The notes under the pieces were generated by a model, which saw only the letters and a program-made list of their open reading frames with translations, made no database searches and was not told where the DNA came from. Made by a program: the position numbers and the translations under genes. Of a stretch of DNA of 64,000 nucleotides, positions 16,051 through 24,032 are shown in pieces. The stretch is from Nocardiopsis terrae (lineage in GTDB: Bacteria > Actinomycetota > Actinomycetes > Streptosporangiales > Streptosporangiaceae). Location of the stretch: positions 616,076-680,075 of the forward strand of contig NZ_BMXJ01000004.1 in NCBI RefSeq assembly GCF_014651695.1, given 5' to 3'. Position 1 is the stretch's first letter, and every line of letters begins with the position of its first letter.

Positions 16051-16324
16051 CGTGGTCACCGAGGTCTTCACGCGCAAGTACTGCGACCCCCACGCCGTCC
16101 GCGAGGAGAAGGTCGAGGCCTCTGAGGTCATCCAGTTCGCCTGGGAGGGCGCTGTCCGCGAGGTCGACGCCTGCGAGGAGTGCTTCAAGGAGCACGAGAC
16201 CCGCTACGAGCCCCTCGTCGACTACTCGCGTCCGGTGAAGAAGCGTCGTGCCACCAAGAAGGCCGCGCCCGCCGCCGAGAAGCCCCAGGGCTCCGACAAC
16301 GCCGCGGACGGCGACGACAACTAG
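16051..16324 (+). CDS. Small Cys-containing actinobacterial protein, possibly Lsr2-like fold
   Basis: A 90-residue protein starting at tandem GTG codons (16051 or 16054) after AGGGAAA. Two strands and a helix are suggested by VIQFAWEGAVREVDACEECFKEHE, and this resembles the Lsr2 dimerisation segment, where a short beta hairpin leads into a helix. The pattern CDPHAV, then CEEC, then HE could bind zinc. The C-terminus is Lys/Ala-rich (KKRRATKKAAPAAEK) and then acidic, suggesting nucleic acid contact. I cannot assign a family with certainty; it is probably a small DNA-associated protein. Confidence 0.6.
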
Positions 16325-16386
16325 GTTTCGCTTCCGCGGCCCCGCCCGGGGACGCGGGAGAACGGCCTCATCGCGTCAACCGCGAG

Positions 16387-16426
16387 GCGGGGGCCGGCGG
16401 CCACCGCGGTGGCTGCCGGCCCCCGC
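16387..16426. terminator. Hairpin between convergent genes
   Basis: GCGGGGGCCGGC pairs with GCCGGCCCCCGC over 12 bases, with an inner CCACCGCGGTGG palindrome in the loop. It is placed between the small plus-strand gene and the minus-strand ACT-GNAT gene. Confidence 0.65.
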
Positions 16427-16485
16427 ACTCGTCCGCGCCTCGGAGGGCCCGGGCCCGGCTCGAACGCACCGCGAAGCGGACGGGT

Positions 16486-17568
16486 TCAGCCCGGTTCCGT
16501 CAGCCGCACCACCTGGCCGCCGTTCCGGTTCCGGGCACCGATCCCGCCCTGGACCGCCTCAGCGACCGGCAGCCGGGCGTGCACGTACGCACCCTCCCGG
16601 GCCTGGACCGACGCCCCGAAACGGCGCATGATCCTCAGCATCGCGGTGTTGGCGAGCGTGGTCTCGGCACGCACCTCGGCCAGCCCCCAGTCCGCGGCGA
16701 CGACCGTGAGCGCACGGGTCAGCGCGGTGCCCACCCCGCGCCCCTGCCAGGCGTCCTCCACCAGGAAGGCGATCTCGCCCACCCCCGGGTCCAGCGTGTA
16801 CATCAGGTGGCCCAGCGCCACCGGTTCCTCCTGGCCGTGCGGGCGCACCGCGACGGTCAGACCGCGCTCCGCGTCGCAGAACACCCGCAGCATGTGCGCC
16901 CCCGGTTCGCTGACGCCCGCGAAGTAACGGTTGCGCAGGCTCCCCGGCGAACAGCGGCGGTGCAGGGCTCGCAGGGCCGCGGCCTCGGTCTCGTGCACCT
17001 GGCCCAGGCAGAGCCCGAGGCCCTCGGCGGTGCGGATGACGCGGTCGGCGGGCACCGGTCCGGCGGAGGGCATGACCGAACGCACCAGGGCGTCGGCCCG
17101 GCTGGCCTCGGTCCAGGTGAAGGGGTGCGATTCCCGGTTGACCAGGACCCCGCGCAACGGTCCGACGGGGACCAGCATCGAGGTGCCCCGGTCCACCTCT
17201 CCGGGTGCCAGGTTGGTCCACCGGGCGCCGTCGGCGAGCAGGAGTTCGGCCAGCGCCCCGGGGAGCCGGTTCGGGTGGGAGCGCAGCCGCGCGGTGAGCA
17301 GCAGGGCCCGGGTGACGTCGTCGCCGACCTCGCGCCGCCGGGCGGCGACGGCCGTCACGGTACCGGTGGGGCACTGTCCGGACAGTTCCCGGACCGCGGC
17401 GTCGGGGCTTCGCGGGAAGTCCACGACCAATTCGTCGACCACACCGCGGACGTCGGTGTGCACGGACAGGCCGACGATGTTCCCGCCGTGTTCGGCGAGG
17501 GTGTTGACGACCCCCGAAAGGCCGCCGGGGCGGTCCTCGACCGCCGTACGGACACGCCACAGGCTCAC
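16486..17568 (-). CDS. ACT-domain and GNAT acetyltransferase fusion
   Basis: A 360-residue protein. Residues about 3-70 form an ACT-like domain (RVRTAVEDRPGGLSGVVNTL, then GNIVGLSVHTDVRGVVDELVV), a small-molecule sensor normally binding amino acids. Residues about 200-330 form a GNAT N-acetyltransferase domain with the acetyl-CoA loop EDAWQGRGVGTALTRAL and the later segment ANTAMLRIMRRFGA. This layout suggests acetylation controlled by an amino acid, as in actinobacterial ACT-GNAT lysine acetyltransferases. The GTG at 17568 has an excellent AGGAGGT seven bases upstream, so I reject a longer frame. It appears monocistronic. The substrate is unknown. Confidence 0.8.
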   Translation of the reverse strand: MSLWRVRTAVEDRPGGLSGVVNTLAEHGGNIVGLSVHTDVRGVVDELVVDFPRSPDAAVRELSGQCPTGTVTAVAARRREVGDDVTRALLLTARLRSHPNRLPGALAELLLADGARWTNLAPGEVDRGTSMLVPVGPLRGVLVNRESHPFTWTEASRADALVRSVMPSAGPVPADRVIRTAEGLGLCLGQVHETEAAALRALHRRCSPGSLRNRYFAGVSEPGAHMLRVFCDAERGLTVAVRPHGQEEPVALGHLMYTLDPGVGEIAFLVEDAWQGRGVGTALTRALTVVAADWGLAEVRAETTLANTAMLRIMRRFGASVQAREGAYVHARLPVAEAVQGGIGARNRNGGQVVRLTEPG

Positions 17569-17773
17569 GGACGACCTCCTCGCGCAGCGCGGGCGGCACC
17601 CTCCGCCGCTCCACGACACTGTGCCGCGGCGGAGGTACGCGCACCGACGTGGTTCCACTGTGGCGGCCCGAGGTTTCGCGGGGGTTAGGTGCCCGTTGAG
17701 TTCGGTGTGTCCTCCGGAGAAGCCCCGTAACACCGGGTGCGCCCGGGCGCTGGTGTTCCGGGGGGCCGTGCGC

Positions 17774-18538
17774 TCACGTGCTGTCGACACGCCCCGGTTT
17801 CAGCACCGAGCCGGGAGGGAGCTGACCGGAGGCGAGCCGGTGGGCGATGTCGCTGAGACCGGTGTGCTGGGCGCGCGCGAAGCGGCGCAGCGCCTGGAAG
17901 GCCTGTTCCATGTCGAGCCCTCCGGCGTGCGCGAGGAGCCCCTTCGCCTGTTCGATGGTGATCCGGCTGTTGAGCGCACCCTGGAGCTGTTCGGTGAGCA
18001 CCTCGCCGTGGCGGATCGTGCGCTCCTGGAGGATCCCGATCGTGGCGATGTCGGCGAGCGCCCGGGCGACCTTCGCATCTTCGGCCGACAGCGCTCCGGG
18101 ACGCTGGTTGAACAGGTTCAGCGTGCCGATGACGTTGCCGCGCAGACGCAGCGGAACGGCGTGCACGGCCAGGAAGCCCTGCTCCAGGGCCTGGGGGGTG
18201 AAGACCGGCCAGCGGTCCGTGGTCGTGGACAGGTCGGCGGCCGTGACCGTGTCACCGGTTCGGAAGGACTCGATGCAGGGGCCCTCGTCGGCCTGGAGCT
18301 GGAACAGCTCCAGCAGCCGGGTCCGCTCGTTGGAGGAGGCGACCAGTTGCAGGCTGCCCCTCTGGTCGGACAGCAGCAGCCCCGCCGCGGAGATGCCGAT
18401 GAGGTTGACGCAGTGCGTTGCGAGCTGGTGCAGGACCTCGGGAACGTCGTAGTCGTCGACCAGGGTGTCGGCCATCTGGACGAAGGCACCCACCAGATCC
18501 GACTCCCGCCGTGCGCCCGAAGGCGGTGCGTTGTTCAT
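17774..18538 (-). CDS. GAF-ANTAR transcription antiterminator
   Basis: A 254-residue regulator. A GAF sensor domain covers about residues 25-165 (ISAAGLLLSDQRGSLQLVAS, then DEGPCIESFRTGDTV and AVPLRLRGNVIGTLNLF). The ANTAR RNA-binding domain follows, with RITIEQAKGLLAHAGGLDMEQAF and FQALRRFARAQHTGLSDIAH. ANTAR proteins bind paired stem-loops in mRNA leaders and prevent termination. The signal sensed by the GAF domain is unknown. A second protein of the same architecture is encoded just upstream on the same strand. The two may dimerise or be paralogues from tandem duplication. Confidence 0.88.
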   Translation of the reverse strand: MNNAPPSGARRESDLVGAFVQMADTLVDDYDVPEVLHQLATHCVNLIGISAAGLLLSDQRGSLQLVASSNERTRLLELFQLQADEGPCIESFRTGDTVTAADLSTTTDRWPVFTPQALEQGFLAVHAVPLRLRGNVIGTLNLFNQRPGALSAEDAKVARALADIATIGILQERTIRHGEVLTEQLQGALNSRITIEQAKGLLAHAGGLDMEQAFQALRRFARAQHTGLSDIAHRLASGQLPPGSVLKPGRVDST

Positions 18539-18657
18539 GGACTTTCCTCTGCTTTCGCTCCGGGTTCGACGGTGTCCTGCTCAGCGCCCCGCCTACTGCT
18601 CTGTGCGGTGTCCGCCGCCGTGGCCCGTGCCCGTACCGTCACTGTCACGCCCGCTCC

Positions 18658-19383
18658 TCAGAGTTCGATGTCGGCCGGGGCCAACCGGCCGGAGACCAGG
18701 TCGTCGGCGATCTCGTCCACCATGCGGCCGACGGAGAACGCGTGGGCCCGCAGTTTCGCCAGCGCCCGCTCCGCGGGGACGCCCAGACCCGAGATCAGTA
18801 TCCCCGTCGCCTGGTGGACCTGGGCGCGTTCCAGGGGCAGGGCCACGACCCAGTCCCCGTGGAGTGAGTCCACCCGCAGCGCGAGCAGGGCCAACGTGGC
18901 GATGTCGACGATGCGCAGAGCGGTGGTCACCTCCTCGGCCGACAACCATCCCGGCTCACGGCGGTACAGGTCCAGGGCCCCGATCGTGATCGCCCCGCGT
19001 TGCAGGGGGAAGGCGAAGATCGCCCCGACCGGATACGCGCCGATCTCGGTGGCGAACACCGGCCAGCGCGTCCCCGGGTCGGCGGCGAGGTCGGGGACCA
19101 GGGTCGGCCTGCGTCTCTCGTACGCCTCGTAGGAAGGGCCCTCGCCCAGGCTTTCCTGCAACCGCTGGATCCGGTCACTCGCCTCGTCGCCGGTGTACAG
19201 CGCCTCCCGCGTCCGGACACCGCCCACCAGCGAGATCGAGGCACCGTCGACCGGCAGCAGCTGTGTGCACACCCGGCCCACCAGCGCCAGCACTTCCGTT
19301 CCGCCGGAACCGTCGCCGATGGACGCGGCGACGGCGGTCCACACCCGCTGGAGGGTCTGCTCGGGGCTCTCCGGAACACTCAC
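18658..19383 (-). CDS. GAF-ANTAR regulator
   Basis: A 241-residue protein with a GAF domain (ASISLVGGVRTREALYTGDE, DEASDRIQRLQESLGEGPSY, FAFPLQRGAITIGALDLY) and a C-terminal ANTAR domain (LERAQVHQATGILISGLGVP, then AFSVGRMVDEIADDLVSGRL). Same architecture as the gene downstream, with which it probably forms an operon. The best start is GTG 19383, but its ribosome site (AGGAGGAG) is 17 bases away, which is far. An upstream start in the same frame is possible. It diverges from the sigma factor gene across a 327-base region. Confidence 0.8.
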   Translation of the reverse strand: MSVPESPEQTLQRVWTAVAASIGDGSGGTEVLALVGRVCTQLLPVDGASISLVGGVRTREALYTGDEASDRIQRLQESLGEGPSYEAYERRRPTLVPDLAADPGTRWPVFATEIGAYPVGAIFAFPLQRGAITIGALDLYRREPGWLSAEEVTTALRIVDIATLALLALRVDSLHGDWVVALPLERAQVHQATGILISGLGVPAERALAKLRAHAFSVGRMVDEIADDLVSGRLAPADIEL

Positions 19384-19710
19384 TGGCTGCGCACCGCTTT
19401 CTCCTCCTGGTCGGTGGAGACGGCTGGGGCCGACATCGTTGACACTCGTGGAACGCCCGAAGGGAAGGAGCTGAGTGGCGAAGACCCTCTCACACAAGTC
19501 TCGCACGGACCGCGTGGAGTCCGGTCGCCTTGTGCGAGCGGCGCCGTACGTGCTAAGAGTTGGGAAGCTCTTCTTCGTGTCCCCCAGGCATCACGGGACC
19601 CCCGGACTCGGGTCTCGGTCACACGGGCCTCGGACACGAAGTGCGGGTGTGCTGCCCCAGAAGACCGGCGGCCGAGAGACTCATGTCCGACGGCTCAGGG
19701 GGCAACACCC
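19384..19710. promoter_or_regulatory. Divergent regulatory region with stem-loop
   Basis: Gene-free region between the GAF-ANTAR gene and the sigma factor gene. CACAAG at 19493 and CTTGTG at 19529 enclose a second pair, GACCG/CGGTC, making a two-part stem that could form in either transcript. A further small inverted pair, AAGAG/CTCTT, is near 19553-19572. I see no clear promoter hexamers. It could hold leader RNA structure for the ANTAR proteins, but the usual paired hexaloops are not obvious. Confidence 0.3.
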
Positions 19711-20289
19711 ATGACGACTTTCGTGCGCCATACCCCGGCGGCAGGCCTCGACGCCCTGTTGACGCGCGCGGGTTCCGGTGACGAACAGGCCTTCGCAACC
19801 CTCCACGACCGCGGCGCGGCAACCGTCCACGGCCTGGTCCTGCGCGCCCTGCGCGATCCCGAGGTGACCGAGGAGGTCACCCGAACGGTGTGGGTGCGGG
19901 TGTGGCACCGGTCCGGACAGTACACCCCCGATCAGGGTTCGGCGCTGGCCTGGGTGATGGCACTGGCACAGCGCACGGTGGTGGAGCGGATCCGCTCCAC
20001 CCCGCGCGAGGCCGCGTACGCCCGGACCGAGTCCGCACCCACCAGATCTGTCAGCGTCGAACCCGACCCCGACTCCCCTCTCCCCATCGCCACGCGGCGC
20101 AGGGCCGTCCTCCGGGCCTACTACCGGGGGTGCACATCCGAGCAGATCAGCACCGTCCTCGGGGTACCGCACCGGACCGTGGCGACCATGATCCACTCCG
20201 AACGGATGCACCTGCGGGCGCATCTGCGCCTGGTGGACCACGACGTCCCCGGCAGGGCCACCGCCGCCGCCGACGCGCAGGGGTGGTGA
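19711..20289 (+). CDS. ECF-type RNA polymerase sigma factor
   Basis: A 192-residue sigma factor. Region 2 is recognisable as TLHDRGAATVHGLVLRALRD, then EVTEEVTRTVWVRVWHRSGQY and SALAWVMALAQRTVVERIRS. Region 4 is ATRRRAVLRAYYRGCTSEQI, then LGVPHRTVATMIHSERMHLR, a helix-turn-helix. The arrangement is SigK-like. AGGGGG eight bases before the ATG supports this start. A gene for a region-4-like protein follows nine bases after its stop. No anti-sigma factor gene is seen next to it. Regulon and signal are unknown. Confidence 0.82.
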   Translation: MTTFVRHTPAAGLDALLTRAGSGDEQAFATLHDRGAATVHGLVLRALRDPEVTEEVTRTVWVRVWHRSGQYTPDQGSALAWVMALAQRTVVERIRSTPREAAYARTESAPTRSVSVEPDPDSPLPIATRRRAVLRAYYRGCTSEQISTVLGVPHRTVATMIHSERMHLRAHLRLVDHDVPGRATAAADAQGW

Positions 20290-20298
20290 GGGCTGCCG

Positions 20299-20613
20299 GT
20301 GAGCACCGATCTGACCTGGGCCGCGCCCGCCACCGAGGGCATCGACCACGGGATGGAGCTCAGCGACACCGAACACGCCCGTGAGGCGCTCTTCGCCGGC
20401 GGCCCCGCCCTTTTCGGCGGCGGCGCCGACCGCCGGGCGCTGGGGGCGGCGCTCCGCCGGCTGCCCCCGGCCGAGCGCCGCGTCGTCCGTATGCGCCTGT
20501 TCGGCCACGAGTCCGCTGACGCCATCGCCAGCGCCCTGGACCTGCCCCGACCCCGTGTCGTGCTGCTCCTGGCACGGGGCCTGTCCCGGGTCCGCCATGA
20601 CCTCCTGACCTGA
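20299..20613 (+). CDS. Small sigma-70 region 4-like protein
   Basis: A 104-residue protein whose second half is a sigma region 4-type helix-turn-helix: LGAALRRLPPAERRVVRMRL, then ADAIASALDLPRPRVVLLLA and RGLSRVRHDLL. There is no region 2, so it cannot act as a complete sigma factor. It starts with GTG nine bases after the ECF sigma gene, with a weak GAGGG site, so the two are probably co-expressed. It may be a co-regulator of the sigma factor, a separated promoter-binding subunit or a decaying sigma gene. A strong terminator follows. Confidence 0.7.
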   Translation: MSTDLTWAAPATEGIDHGMELSDTEHAREALFAGGPALFGGGADRRALGAALRRLPPAERRVVRMRLFGHESADAIASALDLPRPRVVLLLARGLSRVRHDLLT

Positions 20614-20631
20614 CCACGAGGTCCCCCGCAC

Positions 20632-20676
20632 GTGGGGCGCGCGGTGTTTCGCGGGGGCGAGCACCGCGCGCCCCAC
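20632..20676 (+). terminator. Terminator after the sigma pair
   Basis: GTGGGGCGCGCGGTG and CACCGCGCGCCCCAC form a 15-base perfect stem with a 15-base loop, 19 bases after the stop. CAGTTCTCTTCTC follows and is T-richer than the surroundings. Confidence 0.75.
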
Positions 20677-20938
20677 AGTTCTCTTCTCGGCCCGGCCAGG
20701 CGGGTCGGCCCGGGCGCCTCCTCATCCCGTGTGCGACGTGCGCTGTCCGCGCGCATCCGCAGGGCTCATCCGACGGAGTGACGTTGCTTCGGTTCGGTGG
20801 GCACCTGTGGTTTGTCGTTGGCCTGGAGCGCCCCGGCCCCTGACGGTTCGGGGATCCCGCCCACCAACGGCTCAAGGGGCCCCGTTTCCGACCGTGTGAG
20901 TGCGGCCGTCCTCGCTGTGCGGGTCGCCTTTTTCACGG

Positions 20939-20995
20939 TGATCTTGCTACCAGGGGCGATTTCGGCGCCGAAGTTGCCCCTGGTAGCAAGATCAC
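20939..20995. repeat. 57-base palindrome, copy 2 of the dispersed element
   Basis: Same palindrome as at 11335-11394 but in the opposite orientation relative to its flank. Conserved flanking pieces lie to its left (complement of GTGAAAAAGG and GACCCG), and the outer end is GTGACGTTGCTTCGG at 20778-20792, giving an element of about 218 bases. Three bases next to the centre differ from copy 1, but in plus-strand RNA they still pair as U-G, A-U and G-U. It fills most of the 481-base gap between the sigma pair and the TetR gene. Confidence 0.8.
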
Positions 20996-21094
20996 GGCGA
21001 CTGGGGGGTTCGGGAGCCGCCCGTCCCCCGCCACCCCTCATCACCGCAGAGAGCCTGGCTGCCGCTGTCGCGCAGCAGGCGAACCGAGGCAACG

Positions 21095-21688
21095 TCAGGA
21101 GCGCTCCCCCGTGTCGACGAGGCTGTCGAGCACGAAGTCCAGGTAGGCCGAGGCGTCCTCACCGGTCGGCAGCACCCCGGGGGCCGCGTGCACCAGCTGG
21201 GTGTGCCCCATCCAGGTGGTGAAGGCGAGCAGAGCGTGCCGCCTGGCAGGCGCCGGGGGTACACCGAGCTCCTCGTAGAGGTCGGCGACGTAGGCGATGC
21301 GCCGCTCGGTGACGCGGCCGACGGCGGGGGCCACGAGCGGGTGCGCGGCGGCGGCGAGCAGCGCGACCTCGATACGGTTCTCGACCGCCTCCGTGCCCCC
21401 CGTGGTCACGTCGAGGAACAGGCGCCGGATCCTGGCCCGGGCGTCCGGTTCCTCCTCCACCCTCGCGATGACGGCTTCGGTGTGCTGCTGTTCCCACAAC
21501 CGCAGCGCCGCCTCCACGAGTGCGTCGCGGTTCGCGAAGTGCCAGTAGAAACTCCCCTTCGTCGCGCCCAGTCGCGCGGCGATCGGTTCGACGGCCACGG
21601 CCGCGATCCCGCCGTCCCCGATCGCGGTGAGGGCCGCGCGGGCCCAGTCCCCCGCGGTGAGCCGCCCACGGGTCTTCTCGTTCGCCAT
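21095..21688 (-). CDS. TetR-family transcription repressor
   Basis: A 197-residue TetR regulator. The N-terminal DNA-binding domain is visible as WARAALTAIGDGGIAAVAVE, then PIAARLGATKGSFYWHFANR and DALVEAALRLWEQQH. The rest is an alpha-helical ligand-binding domain. It is divergent from an SRPBCC-DUF2867 gene, and a clear inverted repeat lies in the 64-base gap, so it probably represses that gene and itself. The ATG at 21688 puts the helix-turn-helix at the normal place. The ligand is unknown; the partner suggests a lipophilic small molecule. Confidence 0.88.
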   Translation of the reverse strand: MANEKTRGRLTAGDWARAALTAIGDGGIAAVAVEPIAARLGATKGSFYWHFANRDALVEAALRLWEQQHTEAVIARVEEEPDARARIRRLFLDVTTGGTEAVENRIEVALLAAAAHPLVAPAVGRVTERRIAYVADLYEELGVPPAPARRHALLAFTTWMGHTQLVHAAPGVLPTGEDASAYLDFVLDSLVDTGERS

Positions 21689-21699
21689 CCCCGTACGGT

Positions 21700-21724
21700 A
21701 CCGTATGGAAACGAACCATACGGT
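21700..21724. promoter_or_regulatory. Probable TetR operator
   Basis: ACCGTATGG and CCATACGGT form nine-base perfect arms with a seven-base spacer, between the divergent TetR and SRPBCC-DUF2867 genes. Two partial copies of the half-site flank it (CCGTACGG to the left, GCGTATGG to the right). A site of this size and position fits TetR autoregulation. Confidence 0.75.
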
Positions 21725-21752
21725 TGCGTATGGTGAGTCGACGGAGGTCACC

Positions 21753-22778
21753 ATGGGACTCGTCCGCAACACCCACGAACGCGTCGTCCCCGCGCCCGCC
21801 GAAGCGGTCGGCGAGCTGCTCGCCACGCTCGGCGGCGACGGGGACCGACTGTGGCCGAACCCGGCCTGGCCTCCGATGCGCCTGGACCGACCGCTGTCCG
21901 CCGGAGCCGACGGCGGTCACGGGCCGATCCGCTACCGGGTGAGCGCACACGACCCCGGCCGCCGGGTGCGCTTCACCTTCCACCCGGAGTCGGGGCTCCG
22001 CGGCTTCCACGAACTCGTGGTCGAACCCCTCCCCGACGGCAGGGCCCTGCTGCGCCACCGCGTCGAAGCCGCACCCCGGGGGTCCATGCGTCTGCTGTGG
22101 CCCCTCGCGGTCCGCCCCCTGCACGACGCCGTGGTCGAGGACCTGCTCGACAACGCCGAGCGCGCCTTCGCCGCCCGGCCGCCCCGCCCCGCCCGCTGGT
22201 CGGTGTGGGTGCGCCTCCTGCGGATCACCGGACGTCCGCGCACCAGACCCTGCCCGGTCCCGGAGGGCGCCCGGCTCGCGCGCGGTGCCTTCGACGGCCC
22301 CCACCACACCGGTGCCTTCACCGTGGAGCACCGCCCCGGTGCCAGCACCGATCCGCAGGAGTGGGCGGACGCGGTCTTCCGGGATCCGCCGCGCTGGGTC
22401 CTCGCCCTCCTGTACCTGCGCGAGGCGCTGGTGGGGCTGGTCGGCATCGAACGCGCGGGCCGGTCCGCCTTCGACACGCTCTCCTCCCGCCCGGAGGAGG
22501 TCCTGCTCGGAACCGACTCGGGCCATCTCGACTTCCGCGTCTCGCTCCTCGTCCGCGAACGGTCGGTCACGCTCACCACGGTGGTGCGGCTGAAGAACCG
22601 GCGCGGGCGGATGTACTGGGCCGTGGTCCGGCGACTGCACCCCGTCGTCGTGCGCGGTATGCTCCGCCGGGCCGCGCACCGGCTGGCCGACCGGGCATGG
22701 GACGGGCGGTGCGGCGCGCAGGGTCCGCGAGCGGATGGAGCGGACCCCGGGCACGAGGCCGGCCCCCGCCAGGGGTAG
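21753..22778 (+). CDS. SRPBCC and DUF2867 domain protein
   Basis: A 341-residue protein. The N-terminal part (about 5-140) looks like an SRPBCC ligand-binding fold (RVVPAPAEAVGELLATLG, GPIRYRVSAHDPGRRVRFTF, FHELVVEPLPDGRALLRHRV). The C-terminal half (about 190-325) looks like DUF2867 (HHTGAFTVEHRPGASTDPQE, DPPRWVLALLYLREALVGLV, LGTDSGHLDFRVSLLV). DUF2867 usually follows NAD(P)-binding domains, so the SRPBCC partner is less common. GGAGGTCACC just before the ATG is an excellent ribosome site. It is under the divergent TetR gene. Function is unknown; binding of a hydrophobic ligand is likely. Confidence 0.75.
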   Translation: MGLVRNTHERVVPAPAEAVGELLATLGGDGDRLWPNPAWPPMRLDRPLSAGADGGHGPIRYRVSAHDPGRRVRFTFHPESGLRGFHELVVEPLPDGRALLRHRVEAAPRGSMRLLWPLAVRPLHDAVVEDLLDNAERAFAARPPRPARWSVWVRLLRITGRPRTRPCPVPEGARLARGAFDGPHHTGAFTVEHRPGASTDPQEWADAVFRDPPRWVLALLYLREALVGLVGIERAGRSAFDTLSSRPEEVLLGTDSGHLDFRVSLLVRERSVTLTTVVRLKNRRGRMYWAVVRRLHPVVVRGMLRRAAHRLADRAWDGRCGAQGPRADGADPGHEAGPRQG

Positions 22779-22808
22779 TTCCTGACAGGGGCCCGGGAGA
22801 GCAGGGTT

Positions 22809-24032
22809 CTAGGGTCGCCCGGAGACCAGTCCCCCGTCCTTCCACACAGCGGCGACCTGGGGGACGCCGGGCCGGTAGGCCAGGTAGAGGTGGTTCGGGG
22901 CGTCGAGCATCGTGAGGTCGGCGCGTGCCCCCGGGGCCAGGTGGCCCACGTCCTCGCGGCGCAGCGCCCGGGCCCCGCCCCGGGTGGCCGCCCACACGGC
23001 CTCGTCCGGGGTCAGCCCCATGTCGCGCACCGCCACCGCGACGCAGAAGGCCAGGCTCGACGTGAAACAGGAGCCCGGGTTGCAGTCGCTGGCCAGGGCG
23101 ACGAGCGCACCGGCGTCCACCAGGGCGCGGGCGTTCGGATAGGGCTGTCGGGTGGAGAAGTCCACCCCGGGCAGCAGGGTGGCGACCGTGGGTTCGGGCC
23201 GCTGGGCCGCCTGGGCCAGAGCATCGACGTCCTCGGCGGTCAGGTAGGTGCAGTGGTCGACCGAGGCCGCCCCCAGTTCCACCGCCAGCCGGACCCCGGG
23301 CCCCTCGCCCAGCTGGTTGCCGTGGACGCGGGGCAGCAGGCCCCGTTCGATGCCCGCGGTGAGCACCCGGCGCGAGGCCTGCTCGTCGAAGGCGCCGCGC
23401 TCGCAGAACACGTCGACCCAGCGGGCGTGCGGCGCGCAGGCGTCGAGCATGGGCCCGGTCACCAGGTCGACGTAGGCGGCGGGGTCGTCGGCGTACTCGG
23501 GGGCCACCACGTGCGCGCCGAGGAAGGTGACCTCGTCGGTGACGCGGGAGGCGACCTCCAGGGAGCGCCGTTCGTCGGCGACGGTGAGCCCGTAGCCCGA
23601 CTTGACCTCCAGGGTGGTGGTGCCCTGCCCGTGCGCCTCGCGGACGAACCTGCGGGCGCCGTCGAGGAGTTCGGCGTCGGTGGCCGCGCGGGTGGCGGCC
23701 ACCGTGGTGCGGATGCCGCCCGCCGAGTAGGGCTGCCCGCTCATCCGGGCGGCGAACTCACGGCTGCGGTCCCCGGCGAAGACGATGTGGGAGTGGCTGT
23801 CGACGAAACCGGGCAGCACACAGCGCCCGGCGGCGTCCACCCGTGCGTCGGCGGCGGGCGCGCGGTCGCGGGGGCCCGCCCAGGCGACACGACCGTCCTC
23901 GATGACCAGGGCGGCGTCGGCGATCTCCCCGAGCGGGCCCCGCCCCAGGGCCGGATCGTTGGTGACCAGGGTGCCGATGGCGTCGACGAGGATCGTCCCG
24001 GGCGCCCCGGAGGCGGTTTCGTTCTCGGTCAA
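22809..24032 (-). CDS. hutI: Imidazolonepropionase
   Basis: A 407-residue metal-dependent amidohydrolase, third enzyme of histidine degradation: imidazolonepropionate plus water to N-formimino-L-glutamate. The metal motif is [20 protein letters not shown] near residue 78. Substrate-site segments are [21 protein letters not shown] with a metal His, DHCTYL and [17 protein letters not shown]. The start is TTG at 24032, overlapping the hutF stop (TTGA). An ATG or GTG within the first residues is not available, so the TTG is accepted. Last gene of the hut operon. It closes the hut cluster with no obvious hairpin in the 30 bases before the convergent gene. Confidence 0.9.
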   Translation of the reverse strand: MTENETASGAPGTILVDAIGTLVTNDPALGRGPLGEIADAALVIEDGRVAWAGPRDRAPAADARVDAAGRCVLPGFVDSHSHIVFAGDRSREFAARMSGQPYSAGGIRTTVAATRAATDAELLDGARRFVREAHGQGTTTLEVKSGYGLTVADERRSLEVASRVTDEVTFLGAHVVAPEYADDPAAYVDLVTGPMLDACAPHARWVDVFCERGAFDEQASRRVLTAGIERGLLPRVHGNQLGEGPGVRLAVELGAASVDHCTYLTAEDVDALAQAAQRPEPTVATLLPGVDFSTRQPYPNARALVDAGALVALASDCNPGSCFTSSLAFCVAVAVRDMGLTPDEAVWAATRGGARALRREDVGHLAPGARADLTMLDAPNHLYLAYRPGVPQVAAVWKDGGLVSGRP

